Positions 47,356 through 61,900 of a stretch of 64,000 bases of DNA are shown piece by piece. The stretch lies in NCBI GenBank assembly GCA_013399115.1, contig VXAA01005604.1, forward strand, positions 101,719 through 165,718, given 5' to 3'. The DNA is from Anseranas semipalmata (lineage: Eukaryota; Chordata; Aves; Anseriformes; Anseranatidae). The notes beneath the pieces are model-generated. The model made no database searches. It was given only the letters and a program-made list of their open reading frames with translations, and was not told the origin of the DNA. Position 1 is the first letter of the stretch; the number at the start of each line of letters is the position of its first letter. A program made the position numbers and the translations under genes.

Positions 47356-50300
47356 AGGTCAAAGTAGTGGGGAGAGAAAAGGGGTAAGATCAGGATTTAA
47401 AATTCCTGGCTTCTCACTGTGCCTAAAAATCAGTGCAAATACCACTGGGAAAAACAAACAAACAAACAAACAAACAAAAAACGACAACTTTTGTCATCAC
47501 TTTAGCTCTAAATATTGTCAACTTATTTTTATAATATTCAAAAGACAGTTGACATATGCTGTCATTTTTTCCCCCTTTTGTTTATACTGAGAGCACGTTA
47601 AGCGAACATTTTTGAGGTTTGTATTGGTGTTATAAATGCTCTCTGGTATTAAATTTTACATCATTATGCAATAGATTCTTCATGATGGTTTTGTTTGTTT
47701 TTCCAATGAATGGAGTGTTCTGCTTGCAAAGTTTAAATATATCTTGCATTTACATCACTTCAGAAATAAGGGCACAGGAGTAAAGATCCTATTCACTTAA
47801 CTTCATCTTTATTTCTCCATTTTCATTTTCCAACTGAAAGGCTGAAAATTTTACATCTGTTTACCAGTGGCTACACACCATTTAACACACTAACACCAGC
47901 CAAATGGATCTCTGTTAAGTGTGATGTTTTTGCATATGTCAGAACTGAGCAGCAGCTATTATTACCCTTAGTTTAAAGGTAGTGAAATTAGTTCCTGGGG
48001 GTAAATTCTAGTTAAGCACCAATTAGTATATGGCTCTTTTCTTCACCATTGCCAGTGCAATCTAGTGTGACCAGTGGACAGTGATTCAGAAGACCTAAAC
48101 TTAGGCCCAAGCCTTGTTCCTATTGTACTGGGAAATAGTAATTAATTTCTTTGCATTTTCTCTCCTTTTCTGCAAAGGAGCTATTTCTTTTTAAACATTT
48201 TGCTCACAATTCATGTTCTTGTTTGTTTTATTCTATGCCTAGTCTGTATGCTATCATTTTGGTTTCACAGGCAGATACCCTGCCCACCCCAAGGTTAACT
48301 TGTCCATGTTTGTTAGGTCAGGGCCAGAAGCACTAAGAGCAGCACCAGCTGATTGAAAAGGCTGTAATTTGCTGCTACGGAGACACAGCTGAGAAAAAGT
48401 CTACTAGTGGTTTGATGCCACTTGGAGCTGGAAGAACATCTATGTGAATGGACTAATGGGGAAACCAACACAGGGAAAAAGAGCACCTGTGTCTTGATAC
48501 TGCACTTGAGGAGTCTAGAAAGTCTGAGCAAACTGGTAGGAATGCTATGCCACTTCCTGAGAAACTGCCTGAGAAAGTAAGCAGTGTTTGGGAGGACAGC
48601 TTGTATCCTTGAAGAAATCTGAGGGATCCTGAGTAAGATGAAGATGAACAAAAAGCTTCAGTACAATTGTAAATAGCTCAGTGAGTGTGACTGATGTTTC
48701 TTTCCACCTTCCTAAACATTTTCCGTCTCTCTTCTCATCATCTACACTAATCAGAGCCATTTCACAGAGTATGTGAGGTAAGCGGGATTTCTATGTGTAT
48801 TTCTGTTCCTCGCTTCCCTGGGCTTGTCTGATCCTGGCAGAGCACCATGCTTTCTCCCTGCTTTGTTCAGACGAATGGCCTGAGTCTGGAGGCAGATTTC
48901 CCTGCAGCTATCACAAATTCTTTGTACAATGACAGACAGGCCTGCTAATTTTCTTTCTATTTCTGCCTTTGCCTGCTTTCTAGAAATTCAGTAACAATCT
49001 GTGCTCCACATAACATTGACAACAATGAAACATGCACAGGGCATTACTGAGGACTGTAGTAACTGTTACTACTGTGCACTTTTAGCATCTGTGTTTTAGC
49101 ATCTTCTTGCCTATGTATATCAAAAGTGTGTATCTAGTAATCACCTGTGCTTTGTATGAAAAAAGCAAGGTGAAGTGATTTATGCAAACACTTAGACCAA
49201 TTCTGTGACAGATCACAATAAAACAAAAACCAAACCAAAAACAAAAGCAAAAATGAGTTTTTCCTTTATGCTGGGAAAAAAAAGATCTTGAATATCACGA
49301 ATATCATAAACTGAGTTATAAATTACAAATATGCTGTGTCTTGGGATGAGTCAGTATATATAATACAAAGTTTAACTTATTCATCTTGGTGCTTTTTTCT
49401 CTAAAAAGCGAGATTCACTTAGAAAATCATATTATTTCAGCTCAGCTACAAATTGAATGGCTGGTGGAAATATAAAAATATTGAAACAAGCAAGTTTGTG
49501 CATAGCAAGTTTTATTTTACTTGCTTTAAAAGGCCAAACCAAATTCCACCAAGGGATTGTTGGTGTTTCATGATCGTTATTTGTTTTCTTGATTTAAGTT
49601 AGAACTAATAAGAGAGTTTAAAATGACAGAACAATAAAGATATTTTATTATCATTAAATATAGCATTGAAAAGGAACAGTGTGTTCAATTAGCAACATGA
49701 CATACATGATTTCATCTAGAAATGTTTTTTGTTTATGTCTTGAATGATTTTTCTATCCGCTCCTTATGCAAGTTCATGAGGTTTATGCTATGCATACAGT
49801 CATTAATTAACCCCCAATATGGATTTTAATTCTGCCTGAAGATGAAAGAAATCTTGTAGAAAATATCGTGGAAAACATGGCTACAATGTAGTTGAATAGG
49901 CAGAAGCTAAATGAGTATAAATTATTTTAAAAATAAATTAACTATTTCCAGTTAATGCTGTTCTTAATAAACTTAGAAAATTTAAACTTAGTTTATAAAA
50001 CTGATTAGTTACAGTCCTATTTACTTCTGTATGTATCATTTTGTATTAGCATAAAATCCTTTATTTTTTTTTAATCTCAAAATATAACTTAGTTTTAAAC
50101 TGGATTGGATTTAAGATGTTGGAAAAAAAAAAAGGAAGAATCAAGGTTTTGGCTCTGCAGAAAGTATGATACACTGCTTCATGGAGTATTTTAAAGTTAA
50201 AAGTTTTAAGGAAATAAAGCTACGTGACTCAAAGCTTGTTCTCCAATGCACACAAGATATTCCATTGAAATTAATGGTGATTGACTGATACAGATGAAAA

Positions 50301-51939
50301 GGCTTGGCTTTATGTCATTGAAAGAATTAAAATGCTGGGGCATAGAGAGCTTTGCCAATGGGCATCCACATTCTTGATAATAAATCTCTCTTCTTTATGT
50401 ATTGTTGGTTTATGTCCACCTTTCCTCTTTTTTATTGAAGATTTTCTCAGGATGTGGCTTCCAAGTGATGTATTAAATTGTGGGACTGAAAAAAAAAATC
50501 AACCCTGAAACCGTCAATGCAATCACATAGCTGTAATCAGATTGCTGAGGTGACTTGTCAAGCATTGCAGCTCCCCCCGAGTCACCCCCATAAATACCAG
50601 GACTTAGCCCAGCATCGGGATGGAAAGCTATTTTCATAGTATGATTAATGCAGATGAAATAACCACCCCTAAAATGTGGTTCACTTGTATATGGCCACCA
50701 TAAGTTTATCAACAAGAAATAGTGAGGACTGGAGCATGTCTGACTGGGGGCTGGCCTAGGGTCTTCATGCTGCCTGCTACCATCCATCTGCAGCCCATGG
50801 AGCTAAAGGCCATGCTTCAGCTTATCTGATGGAACCAGAAGTGAAAACCTGTCCCCATTCCAAAATATTGTGGTAAGAACATTGATTTAGGAAAGAGGAG
50901 ACTGGATTTTTGACTCCCCCAGAGGGATGCTGCAACCACTGCCCAAGCGGCAGCTGAGTTGCATGCAACAAAAAAATTCAAAAGATTTGGCAAAAAGGGA
51001 TAATAAGAGCAGTGGTCAGACTGTATTTATTGTGCAGAACCTATGAAGCTGTGTTTCTTCTCATTATACATCTACTCTGGACCATAGATTATTTTACTTT
51101 CTGCTACTTTTTTTTGTGAGGTGTGTACCGAAAAATAGCTTAAGTCTAGCTCACTGATGCAAATTCAAAAGCGGGAAGCTTTGTATTTTATGTCTTTATT
51201 TTAACACACATTTTCAGACATGTTTCTGTCAATTACATATTTCATATAAATCATGCAAGAAGTGAGTTTCCAACTCATATTCAAATACGTTAACACATCA
51301 GATCTTAGGATTTATATTCATCTCATTAGAGAATAGAAATATTCCATGAGGCCTATCTAGTCAGTCCAAAATAACTTAGAAACCTGCTGAAATTCCCTTA
51401 AATGACTGAACAAGAATTATATTCTATGTTCATTGGGTAATGATTTCTGATAATTTATACCTTTAAAAATTACAGATGATTCATGTACCAAAATGCTGAC
51501 ATTTGTTGAACATGTTTTGGGAATGATTCATCTGTCCTAACTTAATATGCCATTTGATTAAAGTCATATGTTCCCATACTACTAAAACAAGAACCTTACT
51601 GTTAGGAGAAGGAAACCTAGTAAACCACACATTTTTAATACAATCTCTTGTTATATTTTTTTTCTGAAAGTACATTTTGCTTTGAAAAATTAAGATTTTA
51701 CATATTTCCAGAGGTTATTGACTTATGTTGCAACTGATTTCACCTAAATTTAGATGTCTAAATTGGTCACCTTAAGCTTCTGCAGTCAGTGGAAAAGGCA
51801 ATTCCAAAGTATCTTTCTCATGCAAACTTCTCAGAATGAGATGAATTGTCTTGTCTTGATAGAAACTTTTCTCTACATGGAGCTAAAAACCTCTAAGAGC
51901 CTGGAGTGATTAACTCAGATATCTAACCTGCAGATACCT
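47356..51939. other. Unique non-coding sequence
   Basis: No gene recognised. It holds an (AAAC)n tract at 47451-47481. The 48300-48780 and 50500-50850 parts have a higher G+C content, but no exon with credible splice sites and protein similarity was recognised; frames there (112 codons at 48313, 104 codons at 50473, both minus) are unassigned. Confidence 0.45.
47451..47481. repeat. (AAAC)n simple repeat
   Basis: Six AAAC units after an A run. Confidence 0.88.
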
Positions 51940-52524
51940 GAGTTTAACAAGGCCAAGTGCCGGGTCCTGCACTTTGGCCACAATAACCCCATGCAACACT
52001 ATAGGCTTGGGGCAGAGTGGCTAGGAGGCTTGGAANAGAAAGACATCGAGGCCCTGGAGCGTGTCCAGAGAAGGGCAACAAAACTGGTGAGGGGTCTGGA
52101 GAACAAGTCTTATGAGGAGTGGCTGAGGGAGCTGGGGTTGTTTAGTCTGGAGAACAGGAGGCTCAGGGAGACCTCATTGCGCTCTACAACTTCCTGAAGG
52201 GAGGTTGTGACGAGGAGGGGTTCGGCCTCTTCTCTCAGATAACTAATGATATGACCTGAGGAAATGGCCACAAGTTGTGCCTGGGGAGATTTAGGTTAGA
52301 TATCAGGAAAAACTTTTTCTCCCAGAGTGGTCAGGCACTGGAACAGCCTGCCCAGGGAGGTGGTGGAGTCACCATCCCTCATGGTGTTCAAGAAGCACCT
52401 GGACTAGGTGCTACAAGATATGATTTAGTAGCTTAGTGGGTAGTATTGGTGATAGGATGACGGTTGGACTAGATGATCTTGTAGGTCCTTTCCAACCTTG
52501 TGTTTCTGTGATTCTATGATTCTA
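51940..52524 (+). mobile_element. CR1 LINE with internal deletion at an N
   Basis: It begins in the ORF2 polymerase thumb ([20 protein letters not shown]), jumps near 52020-52036 to the C-terminal region ([21 protein letters not shown]), and continues to the 3' UTR and terminal repeats GATTCTATGATTCTA. Compared with the uninterrupted copy at 42079, the roughly 200-300 bases normally between these parts are missing, and a single N (52036) stands at the join. ORF2 is also frameshifted after about 52165. Confidence 0.94.
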
Positions 52525-55500
52525 AATTTGATTCTTAGTTGCAAATTAAGTGCATCCCTGAGAAATTCATGAAAGGCTTTTTTTTTTGTGTGTGTTTAGC
52601 AGAAAGGCTTAATATGGTCTCAGTTTGAAAATAAGTAGATAAGAGTAGATAATATCCATGCTGTATTTGATTCTGCTTCCCTTTGCCAGTCTCCGTAACA
52701 GACATGATCATCTTATTTTCCTGCCTTGCCTACTGCTCTAGGAGAGCTCATCTACATTCAGGTGTAAGGTCAGTTTTCAGTATAGCTCCTGCAGCATGGC
52801 TTTCATAAAGCTTAAACAGAAGCTGTGCCATTCAAGAGCGCTAGGCAGATGGAAACATGTTTTGTCCAAAGGCTACATACATTCCTAAATCATAAGAGAG
52901 AAAGAAGTTCAGAAAACTATATGGGAGAAAAAAATAGTCTTTCACACCTTAATATAGACCTAATCTAAAGCTTTATGATGCTAACTAGAATCTTTTAATA
53001 CAAGTTTAATTACGATCCAGACGTAATGGAAGTAAACTCATTGAGCTGAAACTCAGCTTGCATTTTCCTGCACAGCAAGAACTTACAGAGACAATAAAGG
53101 GCCTAAAGCATAAATTTACCTAAACTAAAAGCATTGCTTGATGTTATTAGTGTTTAGTCCTAATTTTGTTATAACTTTTTCTACTTTAATTGAAAAAGTA
53201 ATGAACATTAAAAAGCATATTTTGGAGATTGACTCTTTTTCTCATGGAAAAAGGATGGAGCTTTTCTTCAAGGATCTCCTGCTGCCTTTGATCACTGAGT
53301 ACTATCACTACTGAACTTCTTACAGTTGCTGAAATAACTGTGATCTCTGAATTGAAACAAATCAGCCTTCAAGCAATTGGAACTCCTTGTTCATGTTGAT
53401 ACTATATCTATTTATTGCAAGTTCAATTAAGAGACAAAATTAGATAAGGCAAGACCCAATTTCCTGTTTTCGAAAAGTTTAATATATTGCAAGACCATAA
53501 GGGTAAATGACAACTTTTAATTCCAGAAGATGTTTTCCAGTGTCTCTGCTGCTGTATTCCCACTGTACAGAGATTTATATTCCAATTTGGAATAGTGGCA
53601 GAGCATGATTTTTTTACAGACATCATTAAAAAAAAAATCATTAATGTTTGTAAATCCACTGCCATTTTACAGTATATAACTTTACTTTTTAAACAGTAGC
53701 TAACCCAAATTATCCAACAATATTTTATGGAAGAGGGTCTCTTGACCCACACTGGACTAGTATACTGTTTAGATTTTATGAAAAGTGAAGAAATGACTGT
53801 CATGAGATTTTACAAAGTAGTTGTTATGTTTTGTAATATTAAATCCTCTTTCTGGATATGATTCTTCCATTGTTCTGTTTTCTAGGACTGAACCAATGGC
53901 TACATAGATAACTAAGTCCTTTGCTAGTAAAGTGAACAACATAATACATTATTCTAGGTTTATGCAGATGTATTCTTAGTGCTGTCAGTGAAATTACATC
54001 AATATAAAGCTGGTTTATCACCAGCATGAATTATGATCACATTTGTAATTTAGATCTTATGGGACAGTATTCAGAGCTGAAAGTGAATTATCTCCTATAA
54101 TGGTAAGTCTCTGTGTTGAACTGATTTTGGTTCTGGTTAGCAATACTTAAGATTCACTTAATATTCTCTAAAGTTTTGTTTGAGTGCTTGTTTAAATTTT
54201 AATATTTAACATCACGAGTTATTTTTATAGACTCATTATAGTGAGATATTAATTGTTCGTGCTAAGGAGTATATGAAAAGATTAATGGGTTGTGACTCAG
54301 TACCTGCTGAGGCTTCAAGCAAAATCATTTATGCATTCTTAACACACTTGTCTTTGAATTTACTCCCCAGCAAAAACTATTATCTAAGGTGAAAACATTC
54401 ATTGACTTGTAATGGTAATAATGCTATCTGGATTTCCAGGTAATGTTATGCATATTATTGGTGTTAAGGATAAAATAAAGGGAGCAAAAATCAAAATGTG
54501 TTTAGGTTAACCATAGAGGTCAATGTGAAAGAGAAATTATTATACAAATACATCACTGGCAAATGAATTACTGGGGAGAAAGTAGATCTATTTAAAGGAT
54601 AAAATAGTGCAGGCAATGAAACAAGTGGCAATTTAAAAATAGCTGACATTATTTCCATTTGAAAATTTTCTTCAGAAAATAAGTAATATGAATAATCAGC
54701 AAGGAAAGAAAACCCTGTAAAGGTAAGGTTGAACATGTGCAGATCAGCCAGCTGAGATGCTGTGCTTCCCAAGATGTTAATGAAACTGTTTAATAGGTAG
54801 AAGAGATTTTTCAAAGGTGTGAAGGACAAATGGTATCCTGCTCTGCAAGTCAGCTATAGCCAAGAGCCCAATGAATAGATATTTTGGTGTACTTACTAAA
54901 CAGAGACACTATTTCTGATAACAAAGAGAATTAGCAGCCAACTAAATGCATACCTGGGTAGTTTCCTTTTTTTCCTTTTAAAAAGAGGGAGAAGTGAACA
55001 TAGTGGAAAGAGTCCCGCAGGTGTGACTTCCATTCCAGAACCTTTCCATCCTAAAACTAATGCTGTAGGATGAGAATCACAAAACAGTTCCAAGGTAATA
55101 AAGTCTTGGTAAGCAAGGATCATGAGATTGTAAAGAGTCATTTTGTTTTGCAAACTAGATTTGTTTCTTAGACGGGAATTGTAGATAAAGATTTCTTATT
55201 TTTTAAAGTTATGGTGACCAGCAAAGGTCATAGCTGAAACAGAATGAAACAAAACTTTGTCACACGAGAAGGGATAAGCGTGAGGTTAGAAGTAAATTTG
55301 CTTTTATGTCTAGGATACTAGTTTTAAGAGCTTGATTTTATGTATCTTTTAATAAATTATCTTTCATCAGTTGAATATATGTGACCTGCATCTTACTGCA
55401 GTGGGTATCCCCATTTTGCTCTCAAGAGTAGTTACTTGTCCCTCTATGCCTTGTGGTAGCAGTATGCATACACTACATTATAGCACTGCTTTGGATGTGA

Positions 55501-57505
55501 GTCGACCAGGGGATCTTTGTGAGAGGAGAACAACTGTCACCCAAATCATCTCTTATCACACCCAAAGGCCTCATTCTGAATAGACTCAGAAAGCAATGCA
55601 ACCCTCAAGACACATTAATAATATATTGTCTGCTCATTCTCAGGCTTTTCACAACTTCTCCACTGAAGCAGTTGTCCTGGCAATCGGGGAGAAAATCACA
55701 AAGGTCTGGGTCCAAATAACAGTGCTGAAAATGAGACAAAGGTTCTTCGTAGCCTATCCTGAAAAATAAGAGTTCACTCCATGGCAATCCAACTTTCTGC
55801 AGCTCTCTGGAGTGCATGTATCCAGAAAGAATCTCTAAAAATATTTAGAAATATGAAAAGGATTCCAAGGGAGGAAAGTTTTAACATATTTGTTCTGTTT
55901 AACTTAGGAGAAGCAGAAAAACTTGGTAGAGATCTTTGAACTAAAGAGAAGGTAAATCTTAGCCTATAGGACAGCCTTTGCTGTATGATGCTTTTTCATG
56001 AACAAATAGCTAGTGATGTCCAGACTAATTGGGCACAGGAGTTTTTCACTCTGGTGTAACTCCATCAAGTGATGTGAAATGTATTTCTTCCATTTCTGTG
56101 AATGTTGCTTTCCTTCAGGAAAGCTGGGGGTATGTGATGTACAAGGCACATACAGTTTTATACAGCCTTACACATTGGGATGTGATTGAGCACTTGCCCA
56201 TGAGCTGCACAGATGGTCAGCAAGAATACAGTATGCTCCACGTGTTCTGGATGCATTGCGCTGACTGCATACACTCTGTGATCACTCAGAGATGTTATTC
56301 AGAACATTGAAATATTTGGCCACTGATCAAAGTTGCCGTTCAGGCCAGGTCATTGGTGTTTAGAAATTCTGGAGAAATATCCTTCTTTAATTGGTTTTAA
56401 AGGAAGGGGTAAGCCATCATGCCTGTCTTTCCCCTGCAGGTAGTGTGGCATTGTTTTGCACAGTAAAAACCTGTGGATCCCATTACTTCAAGTCCTAAGC
56501 ATGCATAGGTCAAGTGCTCTTGAAGATTCAAAACAAATATGTTTGCTAACCATTGTTGCATGGACTCATTTCACTTTATTTTATATACTATGCAGTGACA
56601 TTATTGTATCAATATCTCCTCAGGGAAATCCAAGAGAATACTCAAAATTATCCCCTACAAATACATATTTCTCTCAGTGACCATAAGAGTTCTTTAAGAC
56701 AACTGTAGACTCAAAATGTCATTCCCTTAGCTAAGTACTGAATGTGATGATGGTGGATCTGATAGATATAAGCAATAAAATCATTTGTAGTGCAAGTATG
56801 AGACTGCATGTTGAAAAAAGAAATCTTGAGCAAAGTGAAGGTCTTTTGTTCTCCATGTAATAAGCAGATATTCCATGCGTAAGCATATGTGTTTCTCTTT
56901 TATGTTGCTAAAGCTCTTAGAAATGGCCTCAGTTTGACATGACTGATTTACCCCTGGAGAAGTACGGGGGTTAATATAGTCTAAAATAATGAGTATTGTT
57001 CATCAGTTAACTCAGTAAATTTGTTCCTGATTTATTTATTACAGAGAATAGAGAATGAGCATTAAAGTACCTTAGACTGTAATTGAACTCAAATCCTTTT
57101 CAAAATCCCAGGGAGAAAAGCATTGCTTTGCCTTTTATCAATTGTGATATAATCTTTTATTATATCTGTGCTGCACTTCACAGTTCTTTATTAACTCCCT
57201 GTACAACTATTTACTGTTCAGAACTACTACAGGTGCCTTTCTGAATACAAGTACCCTGGCTGTAATGAAAAAAAAAAAAAAGCCAAATAAGGTTGTCATT
57301 TGTGTAAGGCACTTTAAAGAAAGACATTGAGGCATCAAATTTATTGGTATAGAGATATAACCACTCAAGCCAAGCATTTAAGCATTCCTAAATAAAGAAT
57401 GAGGCTGACTCTTAAAACAACGAAAAAAAATGAAATACAGTTTTTATTATTTGTTATTGTCCCCATTTTGAATTTATTAGCATTTTAATTATATGCATGC
57501 ATTTC

Positions 57506-57536
57506 ATTTATTATTATTATTATTATTTATTATTTT
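57506..57536. repeat. (ATT)n simple repeat
   Basis: About nine ATT-type units. Confidence 0.85.
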
Positions 57537-58931
57537 TCATTGTAAGCCTGAAGAAAACTATTGATTTTGAAGACTAGTGATTAAAGGAATTATGAGTTTT
57601 GTCATAAGGCCAATTCTTCAACTCTTCCTGTAATTACAAGACTGAAGGCTTGGCCATTGTAATCTTCATAAAGGTCAGAGTAATTCTCATCCTAAGAGCA
57701 CCAACATTACACTAATTCTTCACTAGATGTCTTCTCTTCACTTGCAATTCTTGAAATTAGCATTGTTGCAACAGTCACTGGTTACTTTTACCTCTCTGAA
57801 CATATAGAATGCTTACAAAGGGCTAATTAAAAGACCGATCAAAAAAGATACCTATCTATGAGAATCCTGTTCTGCCTTCTTGAGTTATATTTTGCCTCAC
57901 AACCTAAATTTAAAAGTTGGTCATCTGTTCTAACATAATATGTGATTCCCATCCTCTGTCCTAGGTACTTTGTTGTTTTTATTTAACGCTTTACAGTCAT
58001 CCAGCTATATTTTAAGAAACAAAAACATTTGGTATTTTGAACATCTTCTTTTGCTGAATAATTTATCCTAGGCTAGTTAGGTTGATCAAATACATTTTTG
58101 ACAAGTTCTCCCCTTCTACCCAGTTCCCTGGATAGCGGAATTTTCATGGCCATACCAATACTTCCATCTTTTGCCCACATGTAGAGGAACAATAAAATTA
58201 TTTTCATCTCAGGTTTCCTTTATGATGTTGAGTATAATTTGAAATCTGAGATGGTTATTCATTGTATCTAGGATCCAGTCCTGCATGGAGCTGTGCATGG
58301 CTTACAGACTGCTTGCTCCTTTAATGCCTATTGACAGTGGTGCTTAGGCTGTTTGACATCTGATAGGAAATGCAGCTTTTTACAGATGGGGAAAGGATGG
58401 CTTCACATAATAATATCCCATAGGATAATTCTTAATTGCTGTCTCTACTTTTATGTCTTTACTGCATATATATAAATCCCTGTGCATATATAAATCTATT
58501 AAAAGGTGACTTGCTAAGTTTTTAATTTAAAAAATAGAATTCTTCTGTCCCCCACTCTTCCCATTTTGTGATCCTCAACTAAGAGAAAATAATGCACCTG
58601 GGATTAGGAATATCATAATTACCTTTTAAATACAAAATTAACACCTGAAGAGATTGAGAACAGAACAGCGCCTTGTAAAAGCTCAAGTGAATAACTACAT
58701 AAATGTCTCAGTCTAAGGCCAGCACTGGGAAAAAAAAAAGCATAAAGTCATTCATTTATATATTTAGAACACCATTTTTTTTTCTATCTATGCTGCAGTA
58801 TCTTGTGATCTGAACACTGAGAAATAATCATGCAATATCTGAGATTATAAGTACCCAGAATCTGAATAATTTTTGGGGGGGTCTCACTCAAAATCACAGG
58901 GGAAAAAAATAAAAAGTAGAAAAAATATTTC

Positions 58932-58965
58932 TTGACATCATTAAGCTTTTGACATCATTAAGCTT
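58932..58965. repeat. 17-bp tandem duplication
   Basis: TTGACATCATTAAGCTT occurs twice head to tail (58932-58948 and 58949-58965), followed by the start of a third unit, TTGA. Confidence 0.95.
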
Positions 58966-61900
58966 TTGATCTGTCCTTGCCAGATTATGTATTTAGCCTT
59001 TGCTACCAAATAAAACAGCAAGCTTTCGGAACATAGACCAGAAAACAGATTCTTTATTAACTGGGACATAGAAGCAAATTTACACTTACTTACAATATCC
59101 CTGGATTTGTTCACATTGCATTTATTTCTGCACAGTCATCCAGCTTTAGTGAGAGACTTAAGAATGGTCTCATTTGACTCTTCATCTTGGCCTAGATTTG
59201 GCCCTACCAAAGGTAGGGGACTTGAACCTGCTGAAGGTGAGAAAGATATGGAGCACAGGTTTCCCCACTTATAGACTAGTGCTAAACAAGTTTCTTCTCT
59301 TCCCCAGATACACTGATTATGCCTCTTCAATAATTCATAAGTGATCTTAGAGACCTTTCTTTAGTAATCTAAACTACTCAGGCCAGTCAAATACAGGTAT
59401 TGTGTAGCTTGACTGACTTTATTGAAGCAGATGTTGAAAACTGGTTTGAAATGCTTTTGCTTATGGTCACAGAGAGAGCTTAAACAAGATTTCTCATACA
59501 ACTACCAGTAGAAAATATAAAACCTGTTGTTTCATCTCCTTGTCTTTATATTCCATACAGATCACTGTATTTTGTTTCTTTGCAAGTGACATCTTAGTCT
59601 TTTCTCTCTTTTTTCTCTCTCCCTTTTTTTTCTCTTTTTACTGTGTACTACATGAGAACAGTCTACAATCTCCAGCCAAACGAAAACAGACAAAGTTTCA
59701 AGATACTAGAATTTTGATGGAATCTTCCAGTTTACTTGGCAAATATATTATGTTAATGGAAGTCCTGGTGACAGCAAGCTGTTGGGTGTTTGTCTGCATG
59801 TTTTATGAGAGAGGAAAGGGAGGTGGCCAAGTAGCAGGATCTTGGCTTCACTCCATGGTAGAACAGGAGGTAATTCTGGTCCTGTCCAATTGATTTGCTC
59901 AAGGTGGTTGCTGGAAATGGCTGCTGTCTTACCCCTATATTGCATAGCATGAACATGTAACTGTGTGTATTTGTCAGAAAGATTATTCTGGGTTTTCATC
60001 GTGCAGCATGATTTCTTTCCTAAAAACAACTGTCCTAGGTCTCCAAAGCAGATGGTGCCATTTTATTCAAAGTTTTTGTTGGTGGACTCTCACTAACTTT
60101 GTTTTGCATTGAATAAAATATACTATTTCAAAACAGATGTTTGAAAAGGAGAAGTTAGAAAAAATCCATGTCAAGATGTTGTCAGTATAACTAAAATCCT
60201 TTGTGCCATGAAAGTGATCAGACAAATAAATCAGTAATATTGTGGACATAATTTGATCCACTCTTGGGACCCAAAACAATTGAAAGCATATTCAGTTAAG
60301 GTTCTGACTCTCTCTTTTGCTTTCTTAACATAATTAAAAGAATTTATCACAACCACAAGTGATGAGGTGGCCTGGTTTTAATGCCATGTAAATTAGACAG
60401 GACTTGGATATGTATTAGTAAGTTTCTGTAAATCCCCCAGCTGTGAATGTTTCTAATGGATGTAAAGGTTGCTTAGAAGAAATAAAATGAAATTTCAAGA
60501 AGAACTGCAACTTGGTTAAGGGATTAAAAGAATTGAAAGTAGAACAAACAAATAAAATGGCTTGATATATCTAGCTTCTCCAAATGTTAATTAAGAGCAG
60601 ATATAAAATATGTATAATACAGGTTTTGAAACAATGGACAGTACAGTTCTACAACAGTTTAAGCTGATCTAAAGTGGTGCTACTTCAGTTACTTCTTCCT
60701 TTATACACTTGTCTGGGCATTTCTGATTCATCCTTTGTAGTAGCTGACACTTTTCTGTCTTTGTGGTTATTTCGGAGACCTAAACCAGAAGAAAGGTAAT
60801 TTCTGTGGGTAGTAAAGGAAAACACTCAGAAAGGCTAGAACAATAAAAACAGTGTTGGAAAGAGGGAAGATCATCTTGGACAATATAATGAAATAAATTA
60901 TGGTTTAGTTTTAATTTTAAACCACCTAGAATTAAGTAATGATGCAGATTATCTTCAGAAAGTCTCCTTATCCAGGATAGTTTGAACTTCAAAATTATGA
61001 GAAAGTAAAAATGATATGGAGAAAAATCCTGCACTGGTTTTGAATAAAAATAGTGCGTTGTATCCATTTTAATTAACATTTGGTATTTGAAAATATCAAA
61101 AACATTAAGCAAGATTTAGATATTTTCCACCATTAGAAAACTGGTGGAGGAATTGAAAGTGGAAAGAAGTGCTCTATCATTCTGTTCTAAAAAAAAATGT
61201 TATTAAAATTAATTTTTGTTAGAAATAAAGAACAAAGTTTTAAATAAAAGCCTGAGGAGAAAAAAAAAAACTTACGAAATGTCCTGCAATATATCGACTA
61301 CAGAGACAGTTGTATTGATTATTATTATAACTGTTTTTATTTGCCTTGGTATAGAGATTCACTTAATTAAAATAAGTCTATGCAGTTCCATTCATTTATA
61401 TATTTATTTCATGTGAATAGCTTGCACCTTTTTCATATTAGTAGAAATGTAATATGGCATTGAGTATTTAAAGCATTCAATGAAAACTAGTCGTGAAGCT
61501 GAATGAAGTTATTCTGAATGTATACTGATATAATGTATTGCCAACGAACACAAAGAGCTTGGAATACAGCCACTAAAATCCATCTGCAGAGCATTAATTT
61601 AGTTCCGTAGGGGGAACCTGGGAAATCCTACCAACAGGGTGTCAGATGATTCTCGTGTGAATAAGAATGACTGAGAAATGATTGATTATACTGTCCTCAA
61701 AAGGAGGAACTTACAGCTCGATTATAAAGCCTTGAGATAGCAAGAATTAAGATTTTTTTTTTCTTGTGAATGAAATTTCAGCATTTCTTTAGGTGCAATT
61801 GCATGCACAGATCCACTGGCAAGCTCAGATAGTTTAGATGTTTGTAAATGCAAGACTTGCCATTTCTAGCTGCTCTTTTTCTGTCCATACTCCTTTGGCT

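Noticed and set aside
56030..56130. Resemblance to an old amniote repeat (CTCTGGTGTAACTCCATCAAG)
   Set aside because: Only about 20 bases resemble it, not enough to call an element without a library search.
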